Source of the DNA: Diospyros lotus
Lineage: Eukaryota > Streptophyta > Magnoliopsida > Ericales > Ebenaceae
Length of the DNA stretch: 64,000 bases
NCBI RefSeq assembly: GCF_014633365.1
Contig: NC_068343.1
Location: forward strand, 24,335,307-24,399,306
Reading direction: 5' to 3'
Part shown: piece by piece, positions 34,317 through 46,500 of the stretch
Layout of the letters: each line of letters starts with the position of its first letter
Numbering within the stretch: position 1 is the first letter of the stretch
The notes under the pieces: generated by a model
What the model was told of the DNA's origin: nothing
Seen by the model: the letters and a program-made list of their open reading frames with translations, nothing else
Database searches by the model: none
Translations under genes and position numbers: made by a program

Positions 34317-37300
34317 GAGGCTTGGGTTTATTCTATGCACAAGCCCATGGTCATTCTGTTTTATCTATTATTCATCTTATTGTGCAATGGTTGTGTGATG
34401 GGATGAATGATGAGACCAATAAGATAAAAGCCCGAAAATCTTCCCATACACTTAATATTAGATCTAAACAATGAATCTGAAAACATCTTGGCTTTCTATT
34501 GTCGTAAGGGTTCATTAGTCTGATTGGGCGTACCCAATAACTAAAATGTGATGGTTCATTTTATGAAAAATATTTGTTTTCTCCTATTAACCATGAGACG
34601 GGGTGGTGTTCAATGGGTCTCACTTAATCAAGTAACTAAAATGTGAGGGATGATGATGTTCAACTCATTGCACTTAACCAGATAGTGGGTGGGATTTAAG
34701 TAGTCCATCAAGCTAAGTAACTAAAATGTGAGGTTTATGATGGGTTATAAACCAAAGATCCAACTCCACATATGATGTAGTGTTAAGTGTTGCCTACTCA
34801 ATTATGAGCATATTCAAAGTAACTAAAATGTGAGGGGTACTCTTATGAAAGAGAATTTGATCACCCTCTATTGGATCCGAAATTAAAAGGGATCATGTTT
34901 CTTACTTGGAAGGTGTAAGATTCAAAAAAAAAAAAAATAATGGGGGTACCCATTTGTTTAAAGTCCTTAATAAATGGCATTTTTACAAAGATAAAAGCTA
35001 ATATAACTATTTATTTACTGCAGATAAAAATGACAGGACTAAATCCATTATCTCGTATTCTAGAAACCAATAAGCTCACTGACCCTAATTTTTCTGACTT
35101 GTTTCGGAATTTAAAATTTGTGCTCAATATAGAAATGATAGATGACACTTTGTCCTATGCCCCACCTTTGGAAAATCACCATACTGTGACTGAGGAGGAG
35201 ATAATCACTTGAGAAATTTTGAAAGAGCATGATATGAGAGCCTATAATATATTCCCGCATCGATGTCCAACGATTTGCAGCGTCAACTTGAGCACTTTAC
35301 GAGTGCTACAAGCATGATACAACATTTACGAGACCTCTTTGGTGAGCATAGTCAGACACTTAGTATGAAATATCAAAGAAGTTGTTTCTAGCCTGGATGG
35401 TTGAGGGTACAGACGTTGGGGATCATGCCATCAGTATGATCAATTGGATTAGTCAACTGGATGCCTTGGATTTCCCAATGAACCCTCAACTCTGTACTGA
35501 TCTTATCCTGTAATCGCTACTGGATTTGTTCAGCTCTTTCATTACATATTTTTATATGAATAAAATCAAGTATTCTCTTCCAGAGTTATTAAATATGTTA
35601 ATAACCACCCTAGTTGCAGATGCAAAGAAAAGGACCTGAAGGAGTTCTCGTTGTTGCCTCTTCTTCTTCTTAGAAGAAATCTAAATATAAGAAGAGGAAG
35701 ATGAGTGTTAGGGGGGCTCAAATGGGTGGTGGGTACATAGAGTTAAAGGGTAAGGAGGTTTAGGACAAGGGTAACTGTTACTTTTGTGGTCAGAAGGGAC
35801 AATGGAAGAGAAATTGCCTCGACTATCTGAGAAGCTTGAAAGGGAAGCGTCCAGAGGGTCAAGGTATAATTCCTTCATTATGTGTCATTGAGACTAATCT
35901 TACAATTGGTCGATTCCCTGTTTCTTGGATTGTAGATTCTAGTGCTACTTCTCATATATATTTATTTGCATAGGATCTAAGTCAAAGTAAGGTGCTTGGA
36001 ACGTAAGGTGCCCTTAAAAGTTAGCAATGGGCCAAGCGTTGTTGGATTAGCCATAGGGACTATTTTTGTATCTTTAACCTCTGGGCGTGTGTTGGTACTG
36101 TATGACTGTTTATTTATTCCAAATGCGATTCGAAATGTTATATCTATTCCACAGCTTGTAAGACATGGTTATACATTTTCTTTTACGTGCAATGAATGCC
36201 ATATTTTGTATAATAATGTGCATGGGAAAAATTATGATGGTAAATGGTTTATACTTTTTGGAAACACATGTATGTGAATATAGTCAACAAATGATTGTTA
36301 GACTTCATACCACTGTAAATGAGAAGCATTCTTGAGATAATCATGTAAATCCTAAACAGTTCTGGCACCTTAGGCTAGGCCATATTAGTAAGAGTAGGGT
36401 TATAAAGTTAGCTCATCAAGGTCTTATTTGTGATTTGTGTGCTAAACCTGGGCTAACTTGTGAGTCTTATATTCTTGGGAAAATAACCAAGTTTCCTTTT
36501 CTTAGACAAGGGGAAAAGGCTACTAAACTATTAAGATTGATACAATATTGAGATGTATGTGGGCTCGTAAATATTATGGTACTGATGATTTGTCACGGTA
36601 TGGTTACGTGTACTTAATGAAGTACAACTCTGAAGTCTTTGAAAAGTTCAAAGAATTCAAGGTAAAAATATAAAATCAAACAGGAAAGAGTATCAAGATT
36701 TGTTGATTAGATCGAGGAGGTGAATACTTCAGTAACTGAATTTGTTAATTATCTTAAGTCTTGTGGTATAGTTTCATAGTTGACTTCTCCTTATACACCA
36801 TAGTTGAATGATGTGGTTGAACGTAGGAATCAGACTTTATTAGACATGGTTCGGTCTATGCTAAGCTATACAAATTCGCCTATTTCACTGTGGGAATATG
36901 CTGTTCTTACCGCGATTTATTTGATAAATCGAGCTTCAACTAATCTATCTCGACCACACCATATGAGATATGGGTTGGGAAACTGTCAAGTCTTAAGCAT
37001 GTTAGGATTTGGGGTTGCCCGATGCATGTAAAGAGGTTGAGAATATAGAAGTTGGATCCTAATCTGAGAAGAAATGTTTTGTGGGGTATCTTAAAGATAG
37101 TTTAGGGTATTATATCTAGTTTTTGGCTGACCCAAGAGTTATGGTTGCTAAGCATGTTATCTTCTTTGAAGAAGAGTTCATTCAGGAAGGTGGCAGGGGG
37201 AAGAAAGTAGATTTGACAGAAGAGGGGTCTTATGTTCCACAAATACCTGAGCAAATTATTGAGCCAAGTGAACCGAGTTAGGTAGATCATCCATAGGTTC

Positions 37301-37690
37301 CCCATAGGTCTAGTAGAGTGCCCCATCCTCTAGATCGTTAGTATAGTTTGTTAATAGAAAAGATACATGAATTGTTTTTGTATGGGAATAGTGACAACTT
37401 AGTTGACCGTACCACCTATGAGGAAGCGATATATGATATAGATGTCTCGAAGTGGCAGATAGTTATGGAATCTGAGATGAAGTTTATGTAATCCAACCAG
37501 GTTTGGGTCTTGATGGATCCACCTACGGGAATTGTTCCTGTAGGAAGAAATTGGATCTTTAAGAGAAAGATCGGTGTTGATGGACAAGCTTCCACATATA
37601 AAGCTCAGTTGGTGGCAAAGGGATATCATCAACGTCAAGGAGTTGACTATGATGAGACTTTCTCACCTGTTACGATACTAAAGTCCTTAT
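34317..37690 (+). pseudogene. Ty1/copia leader, gag, protease, integrase and start of RT, heavily mutated
   Basis: The gag start MTGLNPLSRILETNKLTDPN lies at 35030 and a zinc knuckle CYFCGQKGQWKRNC at about 35773-35815. A protease-like WIVDSSATSH is near 35930, followed by a LYDCLFIPNAIRNVISIPQL block. Pre-integrase HLRLGHISKSRV is near 36370. Late integrase NDVVERRNQTLLDMVRSMLS is at 36807. The RT entry WIFKRKIGVDGQASTYKAQL and DYDETFSPVTILKSL run up to 37690. In between lie many stops and frame changes; the integrase catalytic centre is not readable. Sequence stops at 37690 where an inverted LTR begins, so the RT palm, RNase H and 3' LTR are missing. The leader carries four spaced copies of taactaaaatgtga. 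Confidence 0.8.
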
Positions 37691-37700
37691 AGGTTTGAAA

Positions 37701-38395
37701 TGTTATAGCACATACCCAAGAGGAGGGGTGAATTGAATAATTTAAAAAACTTAAGAGAACTTGAAAAAACTTTTTGATCCAATTTGAGATTTTAGTGATT
37801 TAAAACATAAAACATATAAAGTGACAAGTATAAAGCTTAGAGAATGTAAAACAAGAAAGATAAACGACACAAAGAATTTATAGTATTTTAGCTTAAATCA
37901 AGCTTAATCCACTACCTTAACTCCTCACTAAGGATTTTAAACCAATTCACTAAAACCTCCTACTTGAACCCAAATAAGCCCTCTAGCCCAAGACTAGGAT
38001 ATACAACCTCTTGCACTTAAGGTAGGCCCTCTAGCACACTTGTTAGGAAATCAACCTCATACTTACAAAAGTAGGCCCTCTAGTTATACAAACTAGGAAA
38101 TACAAGAATTGAATAACAAATAGAAGACCTAAGAGATAAATCTCTTAGTTATAAGATCTCTCAAAATACAAACAAGACTTGAATGAATTGATACAAATTA
38201 TAATCAAAGCCTTGAAGAGAGAAAAATGAAGCTCAATCAATATAAATATAAATGTGTATAAGATGTAAACTCAAATCATTTTATTTCCATCCATTAGCAT
38301 CTTCAAGATCATCCTTGATTAGTATTTATAGGCCTCCCAAAAGCTTCAAGAGAAATATAGTCGTTTGTGACCATAGCAGTTGAAAAACTAGTTGT
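37701..38395 (-). mobile_element. Copia-type LTR fragment, minus orientation
   Basis: At 37701 it reads tgttatagcacatacccaag, followed by a gaggaggggtgaattg block. This is the reverse of the end block seen in the solo LTR near 34265. A minus-sense gcctataaatac box lies near 38320. The right boundary is uncertain and no duplication was found. Confidence 0.4.
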
Positions 38396-39420
38396 TGGAG
38401 ATTTAGAGAATAGCAATTTGGAGACTTAAGGTGATCTAATACGGTTAGAGCCAGTTAATAAGAACCCTAAGTGGAGGCTAAGGGGAAAAGAAACTGATGG
38501 TTTGCAGAATGAAATTCCTACTTGGGGATTCGAGGTTGTCAATTGAAGTCTTAGAGGTTATTGATTTAAGAATTCTAACCTTGTTAAGCGATAGAACAAC
38601 TGGTCGGAATGACCTAAGCTATGAAAGGAAGGGTCATATAATATGGTTCGAACATAAGGATGATTCGGTAATCATGAATATGGATTTATGAGATTTAGAG
38701 ACTGTTGATTTGAGGTCATTAGTCAGAATCATTATGACGAATGATAGGTAAACTAGTAGTTATCAAGATTGATCGAGTCATGGATAGTTTGTCTGATGTG
38801 ACATAGCCTAGCTGTTGAGTTAGGATCAGATGATAAATATTTTTTTGAGGTTCATCTGGTGACTATAAGAAAGAGACGTATAGATTAAGGATCCAAAGGA
38901 TTAGGTTGAGCAAGAGACCGAAAGTGGTTAAGTAATGGCGTGTGAGTTACACCAGTTAAAGAGGTGACAGTGGTGCTACCAAAGTGACTCGCAGAGACGG
39001 GACAAGAAACCCTTGCAACGTGACAACACTACTAGTTTAGTGTTCATAGTGAATAGGTCTGGATCTAGGGACCTATTACAAAGGGCTGATGGATGGCTTG
39101 TGGTAAGGTACGAGAAACCCATCGACCAAAGCGTCATAGCAAATGGCATGGGAGACGATCAAATGCTGAAGATCTGGAACAACAATATAGGATTTGTATC
39201 TTGTATGGGGTCCAAGTTTCAATGAACTGGAGTGCGAAGTGTACCACTAGCTAGTGGTATGACTATGGATTGTTGTTCCGATAGTTGTGAGAAAATTTTG
39301 GGACAATCATTTAAGATGATGACAGAAAGTTATGAAAATTTTGGGGCAATCATCCATAGCTTGTTAAAATGTGGTACAAGCACTTGCGATCAGTGAAAAA
39401 CCGTAAGAAAATTGAGGTAA
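38396..39420. other. Non-coding DNA of unknown origin
   Basis: ORFs up to 70 codons match nothing I know. Words such as gaaaattttgggacaatcat recur once with variation (39290-39360). It is probably retroelement interior, but this cannot be shown. Confidence 0.35.
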
Positions 39421-39660
39421 CACTACAAAAAAATTGATTTTTTGCAGCGGTTTTTTTGCAACGGTTTTAAAACGGCCGCAAAATACCGTGTTTTATAGCG
39501 GTTTCCCAAAATTGTCGCAAAATTTATTTAAAAATTTAATTTTGTAAAAAATAAAATTAATTTTAGGACTATTTTTTGGAACTGCCGCTAAATTAAGAAA
39601 ATAATTAAATAATTAAAAATAAAAATATTTTAACATTTGCGGCGATTTTGTGAAAACTAC
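39421..39660. mobile_element. One terminus of a CACTA element
   Basis: It starts CACTACAAAAAAATTG at 39421 and has the same gcagcggtttt/gcggcgatttt subterminal style as the complete element at 30732. The opposite end is missing: it runs into gypsy pol at 39660. Confidence 0.7.
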
Positions 39661-42512
39661 CGTAAGTCTTCTATTTTGAGGTATATATTCCTAGGTAAGT
39701 CTTCTACTCTTCCTGTTATTATTTCTGCACATTTGACAAAACAAGAGAAAGAAGAACTTTTGAATGTATTAAGAAGGCATATTATAGCTTTAGGGTGGTC
39801 CATTGCGGATATCAAAGGTATTAGTCCTTCATTTTTCATGCATAAGATCTTAATGGAAGATAATTTTAAGCTGTCTATTGAACATCAAAGAAGATTAAAT
39901 CCAAACATGCAAGAAGTTGTTAGGACTAAAATTATTAAATGGCTTGATGCTGGAATTATCTATCCTATTTCTGATAGCAATTGGGTGAGTATGACTGTGG
40001 TTAAAAATGAAAATAATGAATTGATTCCTACTAGGACAATCATAGGGTGGCGTGTTTGCATTGATTATAGAAAATTAAATAATGCCACTAGAAAAGATCA
40101 TTTTCCTTTGCCTTTTATTGATCAAATGCTTGAAAGACTTGTTGGAAATAAATTTTATTGCTTCTTAGATGGACATTCTGGTTATACACAAATTCCTATT
40201 GCACCTGAAGACTAAGAAAAGACTACTTTTACACGTCCATATGGCACTTTTGCTTTTAGGAGAATGCCGTTTGGTTTGTGTAATGCACCTGCTACTTTTC
40301 AGCGGTGTATGATGGAAATTTTCCATGATATGATTGAAAATTTTATTGAAGTCTTTATGGATGATTTTTCAATTTTTGGTGTTTCTTTTGATAATTGTTT
40401 GGTTAATCTCTCCCAAGTTTTGCAGCGATGTGAAGACACTGATTTAGTGTTAAATTGGGAAAAATGTCATTTTACGGTGCAGAAAGGAATTGTGTTGGGT
40501 CATAAGGTTTCCGAAAGAGGAATTGAGGTGGATAGAGCAAAAGTTGAAGCAATGGAAAAATTACCACCTCTGACCACAGTTAAAGGAGTGAGAAGTTTCT
40601 TGGGGCATGCGGGGTTCTACAGAAGATTTATAAGAGATTTCTCTAAAATCACTAAGCCTCTTTGTAATTTGTTGATTAAAGATATACCATTTGAATTTAC
40701 TAATGAGTGTTTATTTACTTTTAACAAGATAAAGGAAGAATTGACTTCAGCGCCTATCATGACTTCACCTGATTGAACTCTTCCTTTTGAATTGATGTGC
40801 GATGCTAGTGACTATGCAGTTGGAACCGTATTGGGGCAGAGAAAAGATAAGAAATTGCATGTCATATATTATGCCAGCAGGACCTTAAATGATGCGCAAT
40901 TGAATTATGCCACCACTGAAAATGAGTTGTTAGCTATTGTTTTCTCTTTTGATAAATTTAGATCATATCTTATAGGAGCTAAAACAATAGTATACACTGA
41001 TCATTCTGTAATTAAATATTTGTTAGCAAAGAAAGATGCTAAACCAAGGTTGATTAGATGGATTTTATTATTGCAGGAATTTGACTTGGAAATTAAAGAT
41101 AAAAAGGGAGCTAAAAATTTGGTAGTTGACCATTTGTAAAGACTTGAAAGAGAGAATACTCATGAAGAAGAAAGGCTACCCATCAACGAATCCTTCCCTG
41201 ATGAAAAATTGTATGCACTTTTGATTTCATCATCGCCCTAATATGCTGATTATGTGAATTATTTAGCAAGTGGTATTGTTCCTCATGATCTAACTTATCA
41301 ACAGAAAAAGAAATTCTTTTCTGAAGTGAAAAATTATTTTTGGGATGATCCATACTTGTTTAAATATTGCTCTGATCAAATTATTAGAAGATGTGTGAAT
41401 GAAGATGAGGTTGTTAGTGTGCTTACTCATTGTCATTCTTTAGAAACAGGAGGTCACTTTGGACCCTCCAAAACTATAGCTAAGGTGCTTCAAAGTGGTT
41501 TTTATTGGCCCACTGTATTTAAAGATGCATATGCATTTGTTCATTCTTGTGATAGATGCCAAAGAACAGGTAATGTGTCTCGTAGAAATGAAATGCCTTT
41601 AACTAACATTTTAGAAGTTGAGTTATTTGATGTTTGGGGTATTGACTTTATGGGACCTTTTCCTTTATCATTTAAAAACCAATACATTCTTGTCGCTGTT
41701 GATTATGTTTCTAAATGGGTAGAAGCAGTTGCACTTCCTTCAAATGATTCTAAAAGTGTGATTAAGTTTTTTAAGAAGAATATCTTCTCTCGTTTTGGAG
41801 TTCCTAGGGCAATTATAAGTGATGAAGGTAAACATTTCTGTAATCACTTATTAGATTATTTACTAGCCAAATATGGGTTTACCCACAAGGTTGCTACATC
41901 GTACCATCCTCAAACTAGTGGCCAGGTAGAGATTTCCAACAGAGAAATTAAGAGCATATTGGAGAAAATAGTGAATACCTCTAGAAAAGATTGGTCTCAT
42001 AAATTGGATGATACATTATGGGCATATAGGACTGCATTTAAAACACCTATTGGTATGTCTCCTTATCGTCTAGTTTATAGAAAAACATGTCACTTGCCTG
42101 TGGAAATAGAGCATAAAGCATATTAGGCTATTAAATTCTTGAATTTTGATATGAATGCTTGCAGTAAAAAAAGATTGTTGCAACTAAATGAGATGGATGA
42201 GTTCAGATTGAATGCGTATGAGAATGCTAGGATTTATAAGGAGAGAACTAAGTAATGGCATGATAAGCATATTATCAAGCGTGATTTTCAAATTGGTCAA
42301 ATGGTGTTATTATATAATTCTCATTTGAGATTATTTCCAAGAAAATTAAAATCACGATGGCCAGGCCCTTTTACTATCACTTGAATTTTTTCTCATGGTG
42401 CAATTGAAGTTCAACATGGTGATAAAGTTTTCAAAGTTAATGGGCAGCATTTGAAGTCATACATCAATGGAAGTCTAATTCCACAAAAGACTTCCATTCA
42501 ACTCACTTGAAA
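39661..42512 (+). pseudogene. Ty3/gypsy (Athila/Calypso-like) RT, RNase H and integrase
   Basis: Pol is nearly full in order but 5'-truncated (no gag or protease). RT holds LDAGIIYPISDSNWVS, MPFGLCNAPATFQRC and the catalytic FMDDFSIFG near 40350. RNase H holds [17 protein letters not shown] (40795) and [10 protein letters not shown] (40997). Integrase has the zinc-binding [11 protein letters not shown]...CDRCQ, a first catalytic Asp in [21 protein letters not shown], and [20 protein letters not shown] with the Glu. The tail block [12 protein letters not shown] and a GPFT-type C-terminal region end near 42510. In-frame stops at 40213, 40774, 41137, 41239, 42124, 42253 and 42382 interrupt it; most can be read as a Gln or Trp codon changed by C-to-T or G-to-A. 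It is not active. Confidence 0.88.
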
Positions 42513-42756
42513 GCCAAAGCTCCAAAAGTCTAGCTTTAGACTATAAATTAAGCATATTTTTTTTTTTGTTTATTTGTTTCTTTGTTTTGTCTCTTGATTT
42601 TGTCTCCTTGTTATTATTTCTTTTCTCATTGATTTTTTTTTTTTGGTAGGTTTGAAAGTAGGAGACAAAAAGAATTTTTGCGGGCATTTCTTCGCATTTC
42701 AAGGGAGTATTTCTTTCATGTTCTTTTGGTTGACATTGAAGACAATGTGTTAAATA

Positions 42757-42776
42757 AGTTTGGGGGGGGGGGGGGT
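42757..42776 (+). other. G-rich polypurine tract after gypsy pol
   Basis: An aagttt block followed by 14 G lies 245 bp past the end of pol, the usual feature of Athila/Calypso-type elements. A second purine-rich tract (aagtgtaggag) sits directly before the LTR at 43695. Confidence 0.6.
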
Positions 42777-42777
42777 A

Positions 42778-42899
42778 ACATTATTAATTGTTATGTATTA
42801 TTTTTGTTACATATGTGTGTTTTGATGTGAAAATTTTGGTGGAGCTTATATCAAGTGCACATTTGGCCAATCCCAACCCCAAGCCTAAAAAAAAAAAAA

Positions 42900-42942
<43 letters not shown>

Positions 42943-43694
42943 AAAAATGAAAGATAAAATAAACAAAACTTGTTATTTGAAATCATGATTTGCATTTGGG
43001 TTCTTTATTGTGTTTAACATTGACTCTTTGATTTGGAATGAACAATATCTTATAAAGCAAGATTAAGCATACTTAGATTTTTATGATCGTTAAAATGCAT
43101 GTTCTTTGCGAAGTTGTGTAAGTTGTGTGACTAGGCATGAAAGATAAATGCAATTCTTTTCTTGTGATTGTTCCCTTTGAGCTAGGCCTAAACAGGGTTT
43201 AAGTAAATAGGAAGAATAATGCTGAGCGAGATGGAGCATAAAATGCACTCGTTCGACGATTAAAAAAAAAAATGAGAAAGCGAGATGGAGCATAAAATGC
43301 ACTCGTCAATAGTTAAAAAAAAAAACGAGATGGAGCATAAAATGCCCTCGTTAAAAATATATATATATATATATAAAACCCTAATTTGCTACCTTTGTTT
43401 ATAGTAGTAAGACAGGACGGTTACAAAAATGAGTGTTGCATTATTCGATTGTGCTGGGTACATGACAAAACATGATTGAGTTGAGAATTTTGTATGAATT
43501 CTTGAGCTAGGAAATGTGAGTATGCTCAATTTCTCTTTATTTGCTATTGTTGCATTCTCGATTGAGGATTTAGATGTGGACATAAAACAGGCTTTTAATG
43601 TGATGAATAATTTCAAATACATGTTTTGTTTTCTTGAGTATGGAGTTTCTCTACTTTGCTTGAGGACAAGCAAAAGGTTAAGTGTAGGAGTATT
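42778..43694 (+). repeat. Gypsy 3' non-coding region with a three-copy repeat
   Basis: An (ATA)n run lies at 42900-42936. The unit cgagatggagcataaaatgc, followed by a .ctcg end, occurs three times (about 43229, 43279 and 43326; spacing about 48 bp). Each copy starts CGAG and ends CTCG. No protein was recognised; an env-like ORF is absent. Confidence 0.6.
42900..42936. repeat. (AAT)n microsatellite
   Basis: A trinucleotide run of about 12 units in the 3' non-coding part of the Athila-like element. Confidence 0.9.
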
Positions 43695-45123
43695 TGATAG
43701 GGTTTAATTGTATGCATATTTTTATCTACTTTTCATCTTAATCTTGTGCTACTTTTTTTACAAAAAATGTGTGTTTACATAAATTTTATATCATTTTAAT
43801 CTCTTTTTGTAGGAACCCAATGAAGGATATTATTTCGAAGATTCGGGCATAAAAAGAAAAAAATATTAAAAAATTAATTTCAAAATTAATATTTTAAATT
43901 AATATTATAATAAAAAATAAAAAATAAATATTTTATAATTATAGTTATTATAATTAATAATATATTAAATATTATATATTAAATTATAATATATATGTAT
44001 TTTATTATATATTATCTTATATTATTTATTTATATAATATATGTGAAGATGGCGTGAACATGGAGGAGTAGGGTTGGCAGTGCCTTGCATTTGTATATAT
44101 ATATAATATAATATATGAGGAGAAAGGAAGGAAGGAGGGCAGCCGCCGTGCATGACATATATATATATATATATATATTTATAATAGGTGATAGAAAAAT
44201 TGGAGACTTGGGGATGCGAGAGGACACAAGGCGGTGAGAATAAGACATTGAAAAGGAGAAATTGAGAAGGAGGCGCTTGAATAGAAGATGACGGACACAA
44301 GACAGTGGGCTAAATTGGCTGAGGATTCGTTGGAGCAGCAAGCACCCAGATCTGGAACAGATTTAGGCAGGGAGCTTCATCTATTTCTTTTTCTTCATTG
44401 TTTAATTAATTTTTTTTATGCTGCCACTATTATTTTAGATTTTAATTAATTTTATAATAAATTAATTTTATTTAACTAGGGGTTGAGATGAAGCTTGTTA
44501 TGAATTATTGATTTTTATTGATTGAATTTTCTATCGTGATTTTAATTATTTATTACTTATTTTTAATGCGATTGAGTGATTTCATCATTATTTAATTGAT
44601 TTTGTATTATGATTTGAGACCGAGAGGTGATTTTCATAACAGATTGAATTAATAAATTCCATAAGATAGATAGTTGATAAGGGATTTGATACTTGAATCT
44701 TATGAGGGATAATAAATTGAAACTTAACAATGAATTTCGGTTTGTTATAACTATTGGGAAATATGTTGATTGTTAACAAATTGAGATTTAATTAGGTTAG
44801 TAAATCTTGGAAAAAAAATTAACCAATTTAGATATTTATCCCATTGAATTGATAGAAACCCAATTAATTGAAAATTAAGACAAATTAATAAGTGGATTCA
44901 AAATACCCTGGTTGCCTCCATTTTATCTAAGTTAAGTTATTTTTTAATTTGTGTTTAATTTTAGTTTTCATTATTTTAATTTATTCAAATTCATCTCTTT
45001 TTATAGTCTAAATAATATTAAAGTTAATCTAATTTTAGTACTTAATCCAATCCTCGTGGGATGACACTCTACTCATTCATTATATTATTTGCGCAATTCG
45101 TACGCTTGCGAATTAGCCTAACA
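43695..45123 (+). mobile_element. 3' LTR (about 1.43 kb) of the Athila-like gypsy element
   Basis: It begins TGATAGGGTTT directly after a purine tract and ends GCCTAACA at 45123, where a different LTR starts abruptly. The closing part, with a 'cctcgtgggatgacactct' block then 'cgcaattcgtacgcttgcg', fits the U5 end of this lineage. The body is AT-rich and non-coding, with a (TA)n run at 44156-44178. The 5' LTR is missing. Confidence 0.65.
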
Positions 45124-46500
45124 CGCACGACCTCGGTTTGCGTGCCAAAATCACAAACACCTGAACTTATACTCAACCTTAAGCCACGATACTCCCTAAA
45201 CACCATATTTAATTAAAGGAGCATTAAAATCCATTTTTCTTCAATTTTCCATAATTTTCTCTATTTTTCTCCTAATTTTCACCTCTATAATTCAAAAATA
45301 ATTTTCTCCTCAAACTTTTTCCCACTTTTTTCAACACAATAATTCCTAAAGTAAATTTAGAAAAATACTGAAATGAAATAACAGGAATACCCCTATCGTA
45401 CGCGCCATGCGCGTGAAAACTGGCACGTCCAGACATGCACCGGTCTTCTTCTTTGCTTCCGGCCGCCGGCGACGGCTTTGATTCCCAATTCGAGTACACC
45501 TCCTTGAAGCCCTCGACTAGTCGTTCCTAATGGCACCAATTTTTGGCCAAAAGGCCATCGAAAAATGCCCTAAATGGGCAGTTACAAGCAACCCTAGGTG
45601 GTCCACCTCGTGTCTCTGGCCAAGCTTCGAATGGCCTCCAAACTCGATGAAAACTCTCATAAAAACTCCAGAAATCTTCCCCTTGATGCAAGGATCAAAA
45701 GCCCCTTAACAAATCCCTCAAAAACATCCAAAATTGCGGCCAATTTGATGCCAAAATTTTGAAACCCTCGGCCCCCTTTTATACCAAAAAATCGGCCACC
45801 TCTCAGCCAATCACCGACCAAGCCTTGGCCACCAAGCTTGCCCACACCGTATACCACCTCCCCCAGTTCTCCCTCAGCTGTCCCATCACCGAAAACAGCA
45901 GCCACGTGCGATGGAAAGCGGCAGCCGATTTCTTTCTTGTATTCACACCAGATTTTCATTTATTACACTTTGGCCCCTAACTAATTTCCAACATCAGTTT
46001 ACCCCTATCCTTGAGGCCCCTAATCTTTCCAACAATACCACTAAGGCCCACAAGTTTGGTACTCTTCATTTCATCCTCAAGATTTTTGAAAACTATCCTT
46101 TTGACCTCCCTCGGGCAAGATTAGAAAATTGTATTTAGGCTCGACTGATCCTTTTGACCATAAATCCCTTCTTTTCAACCCGAATTCGCTCAAGAGTTGT
46201 TCTACACGTAAAATATTGATCCTCAACACATTCTGTTGGCTCTTTGGAGGTTTCCTACATTGATTTGGTTTTCTCAGCCTGGTCGACAGGTATACCGAAA
46301 ACTGTTCCCGATCTAACTTCTTATGATACCTTAAAGTATGCCTCGAATCACTCGTCGGTACTATCCCATTTTCCTTAGCTATCTAGGGTCCGGGGTACTC
46401 CATTCTGCTGATTCGATCGCTTAAGACTGAGATAGTGTACCCTACAATCTCTTTCTTTCGAAATTCCATTTATACCCTTAAGAATTTCCCTGATTTTACA
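45124..46500 (-). mobile_element. LTR fragment of a Tekay/Del-like gypsy element
   Basis: It is similar in layout to the LTR at 14308-16124: 'cgcacgacctcggtttgcgtgcc', the plant-specific GC block near 45400-45480, and 'ccacaagtttggtact' near 46050. In minus sense it begins TGTAAAATCAGGG at 46500. It is cut at 45123 by the Athila-like LTR. The remaining 3' part of this LTR was not found to the left. Confidence 0.6.

Noticed and set aside
42784..42966. Tyr/Phe-rich minus-strand ORF
   Set aside because: It is the translation of an (AAT)n microsatellite and A-run.
43225..43352. CRISPR-like array (three repeats with spacers)
   Set aside because: Spacers are A-rich and not unique, only three units, and the context is a plant retrotransposon 3' region.
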